From Isoetes taiwanensis (lineage: Eukaryota > Streptophyta > Lycopodiopsida > Isoetales > Isoetaceae), in contig JAJEKV010000064.1 of NCBI GenBank assembly GCA_021234155.1, positions 2,666,001 through 2,730,000 on the forward strand: a stretch of DNA of 64,000 nucleotides, given 5' to 3'. Both the position numbers and the translations under genes were made by a program. The notes under the pieces were generated by a model, which saw only the letters and a program-made list of their open reading frames with translations, was not told the origin of the DNA and did no database searches. Of the stretch, positions 1 through 10,813 are shown one piece after another; the stretch's first letter is position 1; each line of letters begins with the position of its first letter.

Positions 1-237
1 AAACATACTTCAAAACACGCAAAGGATGATAATTTCTAAGCAAAGATTTCTCAAATACCATGTGTTGAGTAGAACCTATGCCAACAAAAGTACACAAAAT
101 AAATATAAAATCCAAACTCAAATACCAAATATAGCTTCATATATTTCAACATTATAGACAATAATAAAGCACACACTTATTTCTTCTTTAATTCCAACAA
201 AAATCTCGAAATAAACATACAAATACCACCATCACCA
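1..237 (-). mobile_element. Copia-type protease fragment, left copy of a direct repeat
   Basis: This stretch is nearly identical to 1731-1965. On the minus strand the right copy encodes a GATQHM motif followed by FEKSLLRNYHP, which matches the region after the catalytic Asp of Ty1/copia proteases (usual form DSGATxHM). The gag remnant at 324-1440 reads toward this fragment, so in element order it lies downstream of gag, as expected in a copia polyprotein. The window starts inside it, so its true extent is unknown. It is separated from gag by a run of about 29 T (249-277) and a short CAC-rich stretch. Confidence 0.6.
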
Positions 238-246
238 CAACAAACT

Positions 247-282
<36 letters not shown>

Positions 283-323
283 CACACCACCACATCACAC
301 CAACACTACTCAATAGTTCTCAC

Positions 324-1440
324 TTATTTAGAAGGAACATGATGCACACCTGAATCTATCATCATGTTATCAGTACTCCCTAAAACACTTGTATTAGGTG
401 GAACAGAAGGTCCACTAGGCTTGTCCACATCACGACGCTCAACATCACGTGACATGCTAACATAATTAGCTTCAGCAGCCCGCTTCTCATCATCTTGTCT
501 ATCATAACATCTTGCAATTCCATGACCAAGCCGACCACAATAATCACATGCATAAGGTTGATAACCGCGTGGCCCTCGACCACGTCCATAGCCAACACGA
601 CCACTACGACCACCACTACCACGACCACAATCATCATAACCACCACCACCACCACCACGACCATACGAATCATATGTTCCACTGTCATAACCACGACCAT
701 ATCCATGACCACCACCTCCATTATAACCACGAGAAAACCGAAACCTTTTCTTTTGTTGTTTAGTAAATTCAGAAGAACTTTGTCTCTTTCGTGTATCTGC
801 CACCATAGCAACATCTTTTACAATAGGAGGCGCAACAATACGCCGCACATGATCCTCTAAAGATTCACAAGCAATTTTTCTTATTCATTAAGATGGAAAT
901 AATCACCCCAAACTCAGAAGACGAAAAAGTTTCTAATAACTGCATAACTAACTCATCTTTTGATATAGGTGCACCAGTTGCAGCTAATTATTCGACAATC
1001 TCTTTGAAACGGTCAATATGTTCTCGAACAGTAATCGACGAATCAAACTGAAGATTTGCTAAACTGCTTCGTTCTTTTATTATAGACTTGTTCCAAATAA
1101 TTCCAGACTTCACTAGACGTAACAATTGATCAACATCCGCATGGATCGAATCTTTCAATCCATAAACTAATAAACGTCGTGCTGCACGATCTTTGATTTT
1201 CCACTGTTCTTCTTCTTTAAACCACGTATCAAAATCTTTGCCAGAAGTGACCAATTGATCACCCTACACTGGTTGCTTCGGACGCTCCTTTTTACCAATA
1301 ACAAAATAAAGCAAATCATCGCTTTCTAATACACACTTTATTTTTCTTTTCCAACCCGGATACCCAGTACCATTAAAAACATAAATCGTCTTTGCTGACG
1401 AATCGCCTTTCACAGTTATTACCTGCTGCTCTGATACCAT
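324..1440 (-). pseudogene. Degenerate Ty1/copia gag with CCHC zinc knuckle
   Basis: Read on the minus strand from an ATG inside the primer-binding site, the frames carry a copia-type capsid region: an N-terminal part with FNGTGYPGWKRKIK, a UBN2-like middle with FDTWFKEEEQWKIKDRAAR and REHIDRFKEIVE, then a Gly/Arg/Tyr-rich stretch and a zinc knuckle YACDYCGRLGHGIARC (C-X2-C-X4-H-X4-C). Family knowledge: this is the nucleocapsid that packages element RNA. The end, MMIDSGVHHV, looks like the start of the copia protease. In-frame stops near 1262 and 985 and a frame change before the Gly-rich part make it non-functional. The Gly-rich part alone resembles an RNA-binding protein, but the knuckle and neighbours settle it as gag. 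Confidence 0.8.
1428..1439 (-). promoter_or_regulatory. Retrotransposon primer-binding site, initiator Met-tRNA type
   Basis: On the minus strand the sequence TGGTATCAGAGC is present, the classic plant retrotransposon primer site complementary to the 3' end of initiator tRNA-Met. The gag ATG overlaps it. A TG...CA-bounded candidate LTR ends three bases upstream in element orientation. Confidence 0.8.
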
Positions 1441-1442
1441 AT

Positions 1443-1607
1443 TGAAACTAAGCAAAAAGTATACAAAAGACAAGAACAAAAGAAGTAATCCCAAAGACTC
1501 ATCATGTATTGTAAGTACATAGAAAAAGGCATGCCTTTAGGCATATCTAAATATGGAAAAGGCATGTCTATACTTGGAAGAGCTAAGTATAGATTATGGA
1601 AAAGGCA
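1443..1607 (-). repeat. Candidate short copia LTR, about 165 bp
   Basis: In element orientation this block begins TGCCTTTTCC and ends TTAGTTTCA, so it has TG...CA ends and abuts the primer-binding site. It contains three imperfect copies of a GGAAAAGGCATG word (plus strand). It sits between a protease fragment (upstream in element sense) and gag, which is the order expected if two tandem elements share one LTR and the distal pol of the first was deleted. The outer boundary is inferred from the end of protease homology, since no second LTR is in the window. Confidence 0.5.
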
Positions 1608-1965
1608 TGAGAACCCGATGTAAGGCAGGTACACGTAATACACCACGGAGAAAATGAATCCCTGAACGAGCTTGTAATGGCAAATCACCAATTCCAAGAA
1701 TTTGTTGGCGACTATCATCACCCATATAAACATACTTCAAAACACACAAAGGATGATAATTTCTAAGCAAAGATTTCTCAAATACCATGTGTTGAGTAGC
1801 ACCTATGCCAACAAAAGTACACAAAATAAATATAAAATCCAAACTCAAATACCAAATATAGCTTCATATATTTCAACATTATAGACAATAATAAAGCACA
1901 CACTTATTTCTTCTTTAATTCCAACAAAAATCTCGAAATAAACATACAAATACCACCACCACCAC
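1608..1965 (-). mobile_element. Copia-type protease fragment, right copy
   Basis: The minus-strand frame reads GIGATQHM, then YMGDDSRQQILGIGDLPL and FLRGVLRVPALHRVL. This follows the layout of Ty1/copia proteases: an Asp-Ser-Gly-Ala-Thr loop, a middle glycine motif, and a final VLxVPxL motif before the integrase. Here the catalytic DSG is replaced by GIG, so it would be inactive. The first part is repeated at 1-237, giving a period of about 1.73 kb. Confidence 0.65.
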
Positions 1966-1979
1966 AAAAGATTTTTTTT

Positions 1980-3927
1980 TTCTTGCATTGTTTTCTTTTA
2001 TTTTTCTTCCAGAAGACTTCCTACACCCTCCTAATTGTTTGCTCTATTCGGATCAGCTCCAGTTTTGCTTCATATGTGGTCAGGATTTGGTTCCAAAGAT
2101 AAACAATGCCGTTCTGCGATGCTTGGGAGGAGTCCAACATCTTGTATTAGTAGTTTTTCATGAATTTCCAAGCAATATTTTTGGGTTTTCGTAATAATCA
2201 AGATTCAATTTTGTACGCGATCTTTTTGGCATTTCTCAAAATAAAGTCTCCAAGCTTGTTTTCGTTTTATGTTTGTGGCGCCCTTGGAGAGAACAGAGGT
2301 TTTATTTATGCTCACTTCCGTCCCTATTTTGTAGTCCTCAAAACCCTTGTAAATCTCCAATAAGATAAGCTTGTCATTTACTCACTGCCGGACATAAAAT
2401 GTTGGCATAAGAAGATTTTGAAAAATGTTATTTCACATAGAATAACCGCAAACATAGTGGTATGGTAATATCCGGGTCATGCGAAACACATAAAACTATT
2501 TTACTGTCTTTCCAAAACCGTCAAATTTTAACACCGATCACCCGTGTATTGATGCATAAATATAAGAGTCAAATGATATTAGGATACTTGTTCTTGAAAA
2601 GGAACTTTAATGCGGTGGTGCATGTTAATCTATTACGATAGTGATTGCACGAAACTTTCAATGAGATGCCCCATAGTTCACCTCACCCGGTTTTTCTTTG
2701 CACACACTCTCCTATTGAGTGGATCAAATAGCAATTTCAGAACTTGACTTGACCTTTTACTTTCAAATGCACAAATGATTACAGATATTGCGACACAAAT
2801 CCAATGTGTCATACAAGCCGGTGTAAAGATACAATGAGACGTATATTACTTTCATGATGACTTTGGGGCGCATTATCAAACATAAAGGGCCATATACAAA
2901 ATAAGCAAATTGTTCAAACTACTCTACACGTTTTGCAAACATTATATGATAAAGACAAATTAAAAAAGAGATGCATGTGTTATCAAGGAATGTTATCATA
3001 TCAGAGATTGAAAACGTAAAGAATTTTAAAGAAAGGACCAAATTACTAATATGATGCTTATAATGTTTCCACATCTATATAAAACAACAAAATTACCTTG
3101 AAGAAGAGAAAAGTTAGGTGCACCGACAAATGTTGGGACATCGGTGGTGCTTCCAGCACCTTTCATTGTGTCTTGCCAAAACACTGCCGACAAAATTTAC
3201 GCTTGCCTTCCTCAATTCGATAACCCATGAAACCTACAAGCATTTTATACGTAATCGGATAACCAATTCCCTTTGCATAATTTTAAATAGTAAAGCAAAC
3301 AACAACCTCAAAACCATGGTTTGGCACCAAGTAGATCGAGACATTCATTTTTTGTCTAAAGGTGGTCATAGAAAGACAAGAATACCTGCTTTGCATTGTT
3401 GGTAAAATCTCTACTCCTCTGCCCAAAGAACCATGTTCTTCAAAGTCTTCAAATGCATTTCACATATCTTATGACATCTATGGTATTCTTTGGCACGGAC
3501 AGATCCGCCTTGCATCCTTCTACTTGACATCCCGGAACTTGATTTGCACGAGATGAGCCCTTGGTTTCTTGGTAGTTCTGGCCGAGAACGATATTGACCA
3601 TTAAGAGGCTTGGCGGATCCCGGATCCAAGAGCATCCTCAAAGTAAGTCCTTTTCCCAAGCTTAAGCCCCGAGATGATGTATTATTACCTTAGTACAACA
3701 ACGATAAAAAAAAAATGATAGGGAAGAACCGAGATAAAACATGCAAAATCTCTAAAGTGGCCCCCTGAGCAAGAGGATAAGCAGTTTAAATATGGGTTTT
3801 CTACTATGGAGTAACCGCATGTGAACTCTCGGCCGGAGCATATTTGATTGAACTCGGTTTAGCAACAAGTTCGGCATCCCCTTTTTTTTCTTTTTAATTT
3901 ACGGTCGTTGAAAAGATATAAACCTCG
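1980..3927. repeat. Segmental duplication, copy 1 (RBR gene 3' region)
   Basis: This segment aligns by eye along its length with 4968-7934. It opens with the polypyrimidine/acceptor region and last exon of the RBR ligase gene (about 2068-2150), then 3' UTR and flank. Relative to copy 2 it lacks about 955 bp (5733-6688 of copy 2). The last exon is frameshifted here (GGATTTGG where copy 2 has GGACTGG). Many differences fall at CAG/CTG sites of copy 2. Apart from the RBR exon I see no coding sequence; the short frames at 3118-3660 have no recognisable domains. Confidence 0.75.
2068..2150 (+). pseudogene. RBR-type E3 ligase last exon, copy 1, frameshifted
   Basis: The frame after the acceptor reads QFCFICGQD and should continue as in copy 2 (WFQHKQCRCDAWEES), but one extra base and altered CTG sites break it. 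The C-X2-C and following Cys spacing belong to the end of a RING2/Rcat domain. A stop equivalent to that of copy 2 lies at 2148-2150. Confidence 0.55.
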
Positions 3928-4456
3928 GAAAAAATGTAGCATAGGTTTTCACCTACTATATGCGAAAATATTGCGAGAATATTGCGGGAATATTGCGAGA
4001 TAAACATAGAAGGGAAAGATACCCTTTGTCCAAAGAATCAATCATAGCGAGCCATGGCGGAAGATGAATGACGACGCGTTTTATTTGTAGATGGGTATTT
4101 TTGAGACCCATATGGTGGAGTTCGGGAATGGGCGATGAACCGCCATTCTTATAACAACGTGGAAGCAACCACGCTTTGCATTCTCAAGGCGAGAAAAATC
4201 GATTGCGACTCCGGAATGGCGGGTAAGAGTTCAAGAATGCAAGGTAAATGGCTCCGGAATGCAAGGTAAATCCAAGAACGCAAGGTAAATGACTCCGGAA
4301 TGCAAGGTAAATCCAAGAACAAGTAGAACAGAGGGAAAATCTGGAGCCGCCGTCGAACCTTGCATTCAGGGAAAGAAACTAGGCCACATGTCGCAACATG
4401 ATTGGACTAGGCGGCAGAATGCAGAATGCAAAGCAGGTTGCTTTTACGTTATGTAG
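3928..4456. repeat. Unique spacer with a 41-bp tandem repeat at 4230-4320
   Basis: No gene is recognised. At 3963-4001 an AATATTGCG word occurs three times. At 4230-4270 and 4271-4311 there are two 41-bp units that differ at a few bases, followed by the first 9 bases of a third (4312-4320); each unit has two GCAAGGTAAA words. Confidence 0.7.
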
Positions 4457-4580
4457 AATGGCATGGGGGAAGCCATTCTTGCTGCCCCCATGACCTGCAG
4501 AATCAGGGAGCCCCGTGTAGGGCGACGACCCTCAGCAGTCATGGGGGCAAAAGCTAAGAAATGGCTGACCCCATGCCATT
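4457..4580. repeat. Nested inverted repeat
   Basis: The outer arms AATGGCATGGGG (4457-4468) and CCCCATGCCATT (4569-4580) are exact reverse complements. An inner pair, GCCCCCATGA (4484-4493) and TCATGGGGGC (4539-4548), lies inside them. The structure lies just upstream of the RBR exon and could be a small fold-back insertion or a hairpin in its intron. Confidence 0.65.
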
Positions 4581-4599
4581 GTACTACGTCAAGGCAAGA

Positions 4600-4965
4600 A
4601 GAACCGGATTCTACAGGTTTTGTGGACCCATTTTCCATTCTTGACAAGAATGATCAGAGTATCAGGCAAGAACACAGACCCACTTGCCTTGACGTTGAAG
4701 GAAAGGGTGTATTATTGCCCTTATAAGGATTGTTCGGTTTTTATAAGCAGGCCGCTGGAGGAAAACACAGAGAGATTAGAATGCGTAGAATGCAAAAGAC
4801 CGTTTTGCTTGCCATGCCCAAGTACCATGGCACCAAGATCTAAGCTGCAAGGACCAGGATAGTGCAAAGCTTTATCTTCTTTCTAAAGCCCAACGTTGGA
4901 AACAATGTCCCAAATGTGGCTACTTCATTGAGCTTGTTGCTGGTTGTAACCCACGTTACCTGCAG
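4600..4965 (+). pseudogene. RBR (RING-IBR-RING) E3 ubiquitin ligase exon, IBR to RING2
   Basis: Three frames together encode a plant RBR ligase segment: YYCPYKDCSVFI and CVECKRPFCLPC (IBR zinc ligands), then PWHQDLSC and KAQRWKQCPKCGYFIEL with a following VAGCN (start of RING2/Rcat). Family knowledge: RBR ligases take ubiquitin from an E2 onto the RING2 catalytic Cys. Two single-base frame changes interrupt it, one near 4815 after CLPC and one near 4952 at AACCCACG, where one extra C destroys the expected NHxTC motif. The exon ends TGCAG|GT at 4965, a plausible donor. RING1 is not present upstream, so this is a 5'-truncated copy. Confidence 0.8.
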
Positions 4966-5016
4966 GTTTTTTTTGACTTGCGTTGCTTTTATTGTATTTT
5001 TCTTCCAGAAGACTTC

Positions 5017-5144
5017 CTACACCCTCCTAGTTGCTTGCTCTATTCAGATGCACCTTCCAGTTTTGCTTCATATGTGGTCACTACACCCTCCTAGTTGATT
5101 GCTCTATTCAGATGCAGCTTCCAGCTTTGCTTCATATGTTGTCA
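5017..5144 (+). repeat. 64-bp tandem duplication across an intron/exon border
   Basis: Unit 1 (5017-5080) and unit 2 (5081-5144) differ at only a few bases. Each contains the pyrimidine tract, acceptor and first codons (QFCFICG or LCFIC) of the RBR last exon. The segmental copy at 2 kb has just one unit, so the duplication is specific to this copy. Two alternative acceptors are therefore present. Confidence 0.85.
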
Positions 5145-5208
5145 GGACTGGTTCCAGCATAAACAATGCCGTTGTGATGCGTGGGAAGAGTCCAACATCT
5201 TGTATTAG
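5122..5208 (+). pseudogene. RBR E3 ligase last exon, copy 2
   Basis: The frame CFICCQDWFQHKQCRCDA followed by WEESNILY and a TAG stop (5206-5208) is the expected end of an RBR RING2 domain and protein C terminus. It is open, but the upstream exon is frameshifted and the 64-bp duplication lies over its acceptor. A Gly at CxxCG has become Cys. Confidence 0.65.
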
Positions 5209-5732
5209 TTTTTTCATGAATTTCTAAGCAGTTTTTTTGGGTTTTCTGTAACACCAGAGATTCAATTTTGTACGCACTTTTTTTGGCATTTCACAAAATA
5301 AAGTCTCCAAGCCTGTTTTCGTTTCATGTTTGTGGCGCCCTTGGAGAGAACAGAGGTTTCATTTATGCTCACTTCTGTCCCTATTTTCTAGTCATCAAAA
5401 CCCTTGTAAATGTCCAATAAGATAAGCTTGTCATTTACTCACTGCAGACATAAAATGTTGGCAGAAGAAGATTTTGAAAAATGTTATTTCACATAGAATA
5501 ACCGCAAACATAGTTGTATGGTAATATATGGGTCATGCAACACACATAAAACTATTTTGCCTGTCTTTCCAAAACCGTCAAATTTTAACACTGATCACCC
5601 GCTGTATTGCATAAATATAAGAGTCAAATGGTATTAGGATACTTGTTCCTGAAAAGGAACTTTAATGCAGTGGTGCATGTTAATCTATTACGATAGTGAT
5701 TGCCTGAAACTTTCCAGCAGATGCCCCAAGGT

Positions 5733-6688
5733 ACGGTGCCGAAGTAACTCGTGGGCAACAGAAGCATCAAATGTTGAATATTAAACGAAGAAAAGAGCAT
5801 CATCAAGTGAACAGAATATATCATGCAACCCACTCGTGTGCGCTGCCATGATCATTAATTATACCAAGCAAACCCCAGCAGCATGCCAGGGTGTTAGCAA
5901 ATGTTAGATTAACAATCAATAAACTGGTAGAACTATTAGCTATGTATCTCCCATGAAATATTATAATGTCTACTAAGAGATTGTACATCTTGTCGCATCA
6001 TTCCAGCAAACGCCATTGACCGATGAGCTTGGAAAAGCTGGATTATGAAACAGTTGGGGGGGTGAATTGGCACCAGTGCACATAAATGTTGACAACAGTA
6101 GAATAATCTTACCCTGGATTGGATCCAGTCCTCAGGACTCCCCACATGAGATCCCCCCCTTCTGGGATCCCGCAGTCAACAAGATCCCCTTCTCCGGGAT
6201 CCCGCCATTAACAGAGCAGTTAATGCGTGACTATGCAGTTTAGAGCCAATTTTTGGCCCCATGGTTGATCTCTGATAGCCGCGGCGATGGCTGCAATTCC
6301 TCCTTGGCTCCTACCTAATGCTCTTCTCCAACCCATTCCGACCATGTCTGAACTTATCCCATCTGATTTGGTGGAGAATCAAGAGAGAAACTAACTGCAA
6401 AAAAGCTTTGATTTTCATTGCAAGGGGCCGCAGTTCTGCGCAGTAAGGTGGAATCCCGTCCTCCGGGATCACACGTCCGAGGGATACTGTCCTCTGGGAT
6501 CACACCTCCAGGATCCCCCATTCCAAGGTAAAATGATCCTACGCCAGTAGAATTGCAAATTATGTGCAGGACAAAGGATATCTCATGGAATTACAAAGAG
6601 AAAATGTTTGGGCAGTATTTGAGATCATACGACTACATAGCATATACAAAGATTGGCACGACGATGGAGCACAATTTCTTCTCCTAAT
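5733..6688. other. 955-bp block present only in segmental copy 2
   Basis: The flanking sequence is continuous in copy 1 (near 2670), so this is an insertion here or a deletion there. It contains several GGGATCCCG/GGGATC words (6150-6215 and 6450-6520) and an open frame of 35 codons starting MAAIPPWLLPNALL at 6289-6396, which I do not recognise. No terminal inverted repeat or target duplication is evident. Confidence 0.5.
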
Positions 6689-7934
6689 AGTTCACCTCAC
6701 CCAGTGTTTTGCTGCACACACTCTCCTATTGAGTGGATCAAATAGCAATTTCAGAACTTGACCTTTTACTTTCAGATGCACAATTGATTACAGATATTGA
6801 GACACAAATCCAATGTGTCATAGAAGCCCAGGTAAAGATACAACAGAGACGTATATTACTTTCATGACTGACTTTGGGCGCATTATCAAACATAAAGGGC
6901 CATATACAAAATAAGCAAATTGTTCAAACTACTCTACACGTTTTGCAAACATTATATGATAAAGACAAATCAAAAAAGAGATGCATGTGTTATCAAGGAA
7001 TGTTATCATATCAGAGATTTGAAAACGTAAAGAATTTTGCAAAGAAAGGAACAAATTACTAATATGATGCTTATAATGTTTCCACATCTATATAAAACAA
7101 CAAAATTACCTTGAACAAGAGAAAAGTTAGCTGCACTGACAGCTGTTAGGACATCAGGTGGTGCTTTTCGGGCACCTTTCATTGTGTCCTGCCAAACACC
7201 TGTGACAGCTACGCTTGCCTTCATCAATTCTGATAACCGATGAAACCTATAAGCATTTTATACAGAATCAGATAACCCATCCCCTTTGCATAATTTTAAA
7301 TATTGTTTGGCACCAAGTAGTCTGAGACATTCATTTACTGTCTAAAGATGGTCATAGAAAGACAAGAATACCTGCTGCGTTGTTGGCAAAATCTCTGCTC
7401 CTGCCCAGCAACCATGTACTTCAAAGTCTTCAAATGCATTTCACATACCTTATGACATCTACGGTATTCTTTGGCAGACGACAGATCCGCCTTGCATCCT
7501 TCTACTTGACATCCTGGAACTTGATTTGCCTGAGATGAGCCCTTCAGTTTCTTGGTAGTTACGGCAGAATGATATTGACCATTAAGAGGCTTGGCAGATC
7601 CAGATCAAGTAGCATCCTCAAAGTAAGTCCTTTTCCCAAGCTTATGCCCTGAGATGCAGTATTATTACCTTAGTACAACAACGATAAAAAAAAAATGATA
7701 GGGAAAGAACTGAGATAAAACATGCAAATCTCTAAAGTGGCTCTGAGCAAGAGGATAAGCAGTTTAAATATGGGTTTTCTACTTACCTCCAGCGGTCACA
7801 TTGCATGTGATGGAGTAACCGCATGTGAACTCTCAGACCGGAGCATATTTGATTGAACTCAGTTTCGCAACTATTGCAAGTTCGGCATCCCCCTTTTTTT
7901 TCTTTTAATTTCTGGTTGTTGAAAAGATATAATC

Positions 7935-9440
7935 CTCACACATTCCCGAGCAACCACGTATCTCGGTCTCAATTTAGGACATTCCACGAATATCCCCCAA
8001 TCCTCACCTCCATGCCCTTTGGGCAACCCAAAAAGTTCCAACAAGCTTACACATTTTAATGCCTGAGAAAGAGTTCCAAATGATTACATAGCAAAATAAG
8101 GGAATACATGACACTATTGAGGCAACTGACCCATAAAACCATATGTTCATTATTTTTGGGAGTAAACTATAAATTGTTTTCCATTTTTGCATAAGTATTC
8201 AGAAATGTCCATTGTCGTAAAAAACAGAGGGCTAAGAAACCATAGCAGAATAGAAATCCTTGCATCAAATGGCATAAAACTTGCACTGGGTGCATCCATC
8301 TCCTTGACATTGCATGTCCAGATATAAATTACTAGGTACTTGCATTTAAGGAAGTATACAATTCTGCTATCTGAAGTTCAATACTCATCTGGTTAGCACT
8401 GAAAATCTTGAGACAGCTTTTGAGGGCCAATATGGACCAAGTAATAATCCAGAAAACTTAGAAAAGTAGCTACGTAAATTATGAAAAATTATGCAGAGAA
8501 GCAGAATAAGCTTTTTTGGAAGGTCATCTAACTTTCCATACTTTCATCAGGTGTCTCAAAGAAACAACAATAGCCTTTCCGTAAGAAATAGAAATAGAAC
8601 AATCTCATTAGACCTTGCAGTCTAGGAGACTAAAAGAAATACATGCATGACTAGATACACACAAACCAAACTAGATAGAGGTCTTATAAACTTTTCTAAT
8701 CTGCCACAAGTCTGTGAGAAAAACAGACAAATATCCAGACGGCAATTGAAGAATCATGTAAGGTAAATATTTTTCAAGTGTTCAGTATTATGTCTCTTTT
8801 GACTCAAAAGTTATGCTCGCTCTCTACATCCCCAGAATTACATCAGTCTAGACAATTGATGAATTCCAAGGTAGCACAAATAACCCTATTTTCCTACAAA
8901 GGTCATCTACATGGTCTAGTGGTTCCAGACTTTGTTCTTATCTTGGAGGTTTAATAGAATCAATAGCTCCACTTTTTACTGGTCAATAACAAGATTTAGG
9001 ATTGGAATCCATTTCTAGCCTGGTTGACAGAAATCCTACTAGATTCAGGGTATGAATACATTACCTAAAAGAAGAAAGGATGTTCTTCTGCTGATAAATC
9101 CTGCAGACATGGGGGAGCTAAGCAACTTTGGGATCTTCAAGCATCAAAGCCATTGCTAGTACAAGCTCGTTTCCATTATATCATAGCTAGGAGGAAGCTC
9201 CAAGAGTCATTTAACATGCAATGCCAGGGCCAGAAAACCAGCTTGAAACTACTGATTCTTCTGAAGTATACATCGCCAATAACTTCAAAAACCTGCACAT
9301 GAATCCTATCTAGAAGGTCAGAGGATGCAACAATACTAAATACTAGGGGAGGCGCGCCCTGAAAAAGCCTTAAAAGGATTTGGGCATGAAAAGTAACTCT
9401 AAAAGGGCAAAGGTCTACCTACAATGGCATAGTAAAACGC
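7935..9440. other. Gene-free stretch upstream of the aspartic protease
   Basis: No open frame with a recognisable domain, no clear repeat shared with the rest of the window, and no RNA gene seen. It may hold the distal promoter of the protease gene. Confidence 0.5.
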
Positions 9441-9450
9441 ATATATATAA
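9441..9450 (+). promoter_or_regulatory. Probable TATA box of the aspartic-protease gene
   Basis: ATATATATAA lies 42 bases before the protease ATG at 9492. A start site 25-35 bases downstream would leave a very short leader of roughly 10-20 bases. Position and sequence fit a plant core promoter; expression is not shown. Confidence 0.5.
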
Positions 9451-9491
9451 GGAATACTATTAGCGTAGTGGTAATTCAACAAGCGTGAGTC

Positions 9492-10813
9492 ATGGGCATA
9501 TGTGGTTTTTGGATCCTACTCTTATTAATAACGATTGGACAAGTAGCAAAAGCCGATGTATATAGACTAATATTGCATCATGTGGATGCCGGTAAATCCA
9601 TACCTGAGAAGCTAGCCCTTGGAGCCATAAGGAGCAACGAGAGATGGAAAGCCCTGATGACTAGAGCAAAGCGGCCACATGATATATATCAAAGCAAAGT
9701 TTATAGCGGTTCAGTTGATTATTTCACGGTGTTGCAGTTGGGTACTCCGCCTATAAACTTCACGACAATCATCGATTCGGCAAGTGAACTGGTCTGGGTG
9801 CATTGCAACAATAAACATAAACACTGTAGTCAGTGCCCTCCCTCTATGTTAAATCCTTCTCAGTCGACTTCCTTTTCCCCTATCTCTTGCAATTCCCATG
9901 CTTGTCAATCTTTCGCAAGCTCCTCTTGCCCTACCAATGACGAAAAAAAATATTACAATATGTCTCGTAACTCTTGCGTATATAAGTATCAGTATGTAGA
10001 CGGGTCTTACAGCATTGGGGAATATGCCGATGAAGCCCTCACCCTCAGTTCCTCTTCGGGTGTAACTCGAACTTCAAGATAATTATCGGGTGCGCACATA
10101 AACTAGTAGGAGATTTTAAGAATGCTAGTGGCCTGATTGGATTAAATCTTCGTCCTACTTCTCTCATCTCACAACTTCCATTCCTTGATGGAAAGTTCTC
10201 TTATTGCCTCACTCATTATTCCCGGGATGCACATAGCATTTTGTTTCTTGGGGGCAACTTACCCTTCTCAACGGCCAAAGTCAATCCACTCCTATCCTTG
10301 ACCAGCCAACATTCTATTGATCCGGCTTGAAAGTATAACTATTGGTAATACATTGATTTCAAGATGTAATGCCTCTTTAGATCTTAATGCTGGAGCAACT
10401 GGAGTGGAAGGCACCGTCTTTGACTCAGATTCAGCATTCACTTTCTTAAGCCCTCTTGTATTCAACGCTGTAGTAGATGCATTTATTGATGCCTTGCCGG
10501 ACTTCGGTTGTCGAACGCGTGAACAATGATGATTACATCGATCCCGGCGTAAATATAAAGCATGCTTTGATGTTTTGAACCACGCCCAATGTAAAAATTC
10601 CATCCTTGAGTTTTCGATTCAAAGGGGCTTCATTTCATCCCTCACCAGAAAATTATGCCCGATTTGAAGGTTCTCAATTGTGCTTGCTAATATTGCCTGG
10701 TGACGACAATCTTGGTATCATAGGAAATATCATGCAACAAAATCATCTTATGACCTTTGATGCCAAAGAGATGAAAGTCTCCTTTATGAAGGAAATTTTG
10801 TACCAAGTTGTAG
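9492..10813 (+). pseudogene. Nepenthesin-like (A1 family) aspartic protease, copy 1, frame-broken
   Basis: The first 196 codons are open: a hydrophobic signal peptide (about residues 4-21), a short prosegment, then VLQLGTPPINF, the first active-site loop IDSASELVW, a Cys-rich nepenthesin-type insertion (HCSQCPPS, CNSHACQSFASSSC) and YVDGSYSIGEYADEAL. The frame then shifts at about 10075 and continues as IIIGCAHKL, GLIGLNLRP, SLISQLPFL and FSYCLTHYSRD, shifts again near 10255, and carries the second active-site region FDSDSAFTFL and a C-terminal GIIGNIMQQNHLMTFD. The stop equivalent to copy 2 is at 10811-10813. Family knowledge: secreted or vacuolar acid proteases with DTGS and DSGT loops. Here both loops are altered (DSAS and DSDS) although each Asp is kept. 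Compared with the copy at 43.5 kb most frame breaks lie at CAG/CTG positions, so some could be consensus errors. Confidence 0.85.

Larger units (their letters stand above)
4968..7934. repeat. Segmental duplication, copy 2 (RBR gene 3' region)
   Basis: Counterpart of 1980-3927, carrying an additional 955 bp at 5733-6688. Outside that insert the order of sequence is the same throughout, ending at a shared GTTGAAAAGATATAA word. It directly continues the RBR exon at 4600-4965, so this copy is the more complete gene remnant and copy 1 is probably derived from the same locus. Confidence 0.75.

Noticed and set aside
495-860. Thr-rich and His-rich open frames opposite the Gly-rich gag region
   Set aside because: They are antisense shadows of the GGN repeats in the gag Gly-rich segment.
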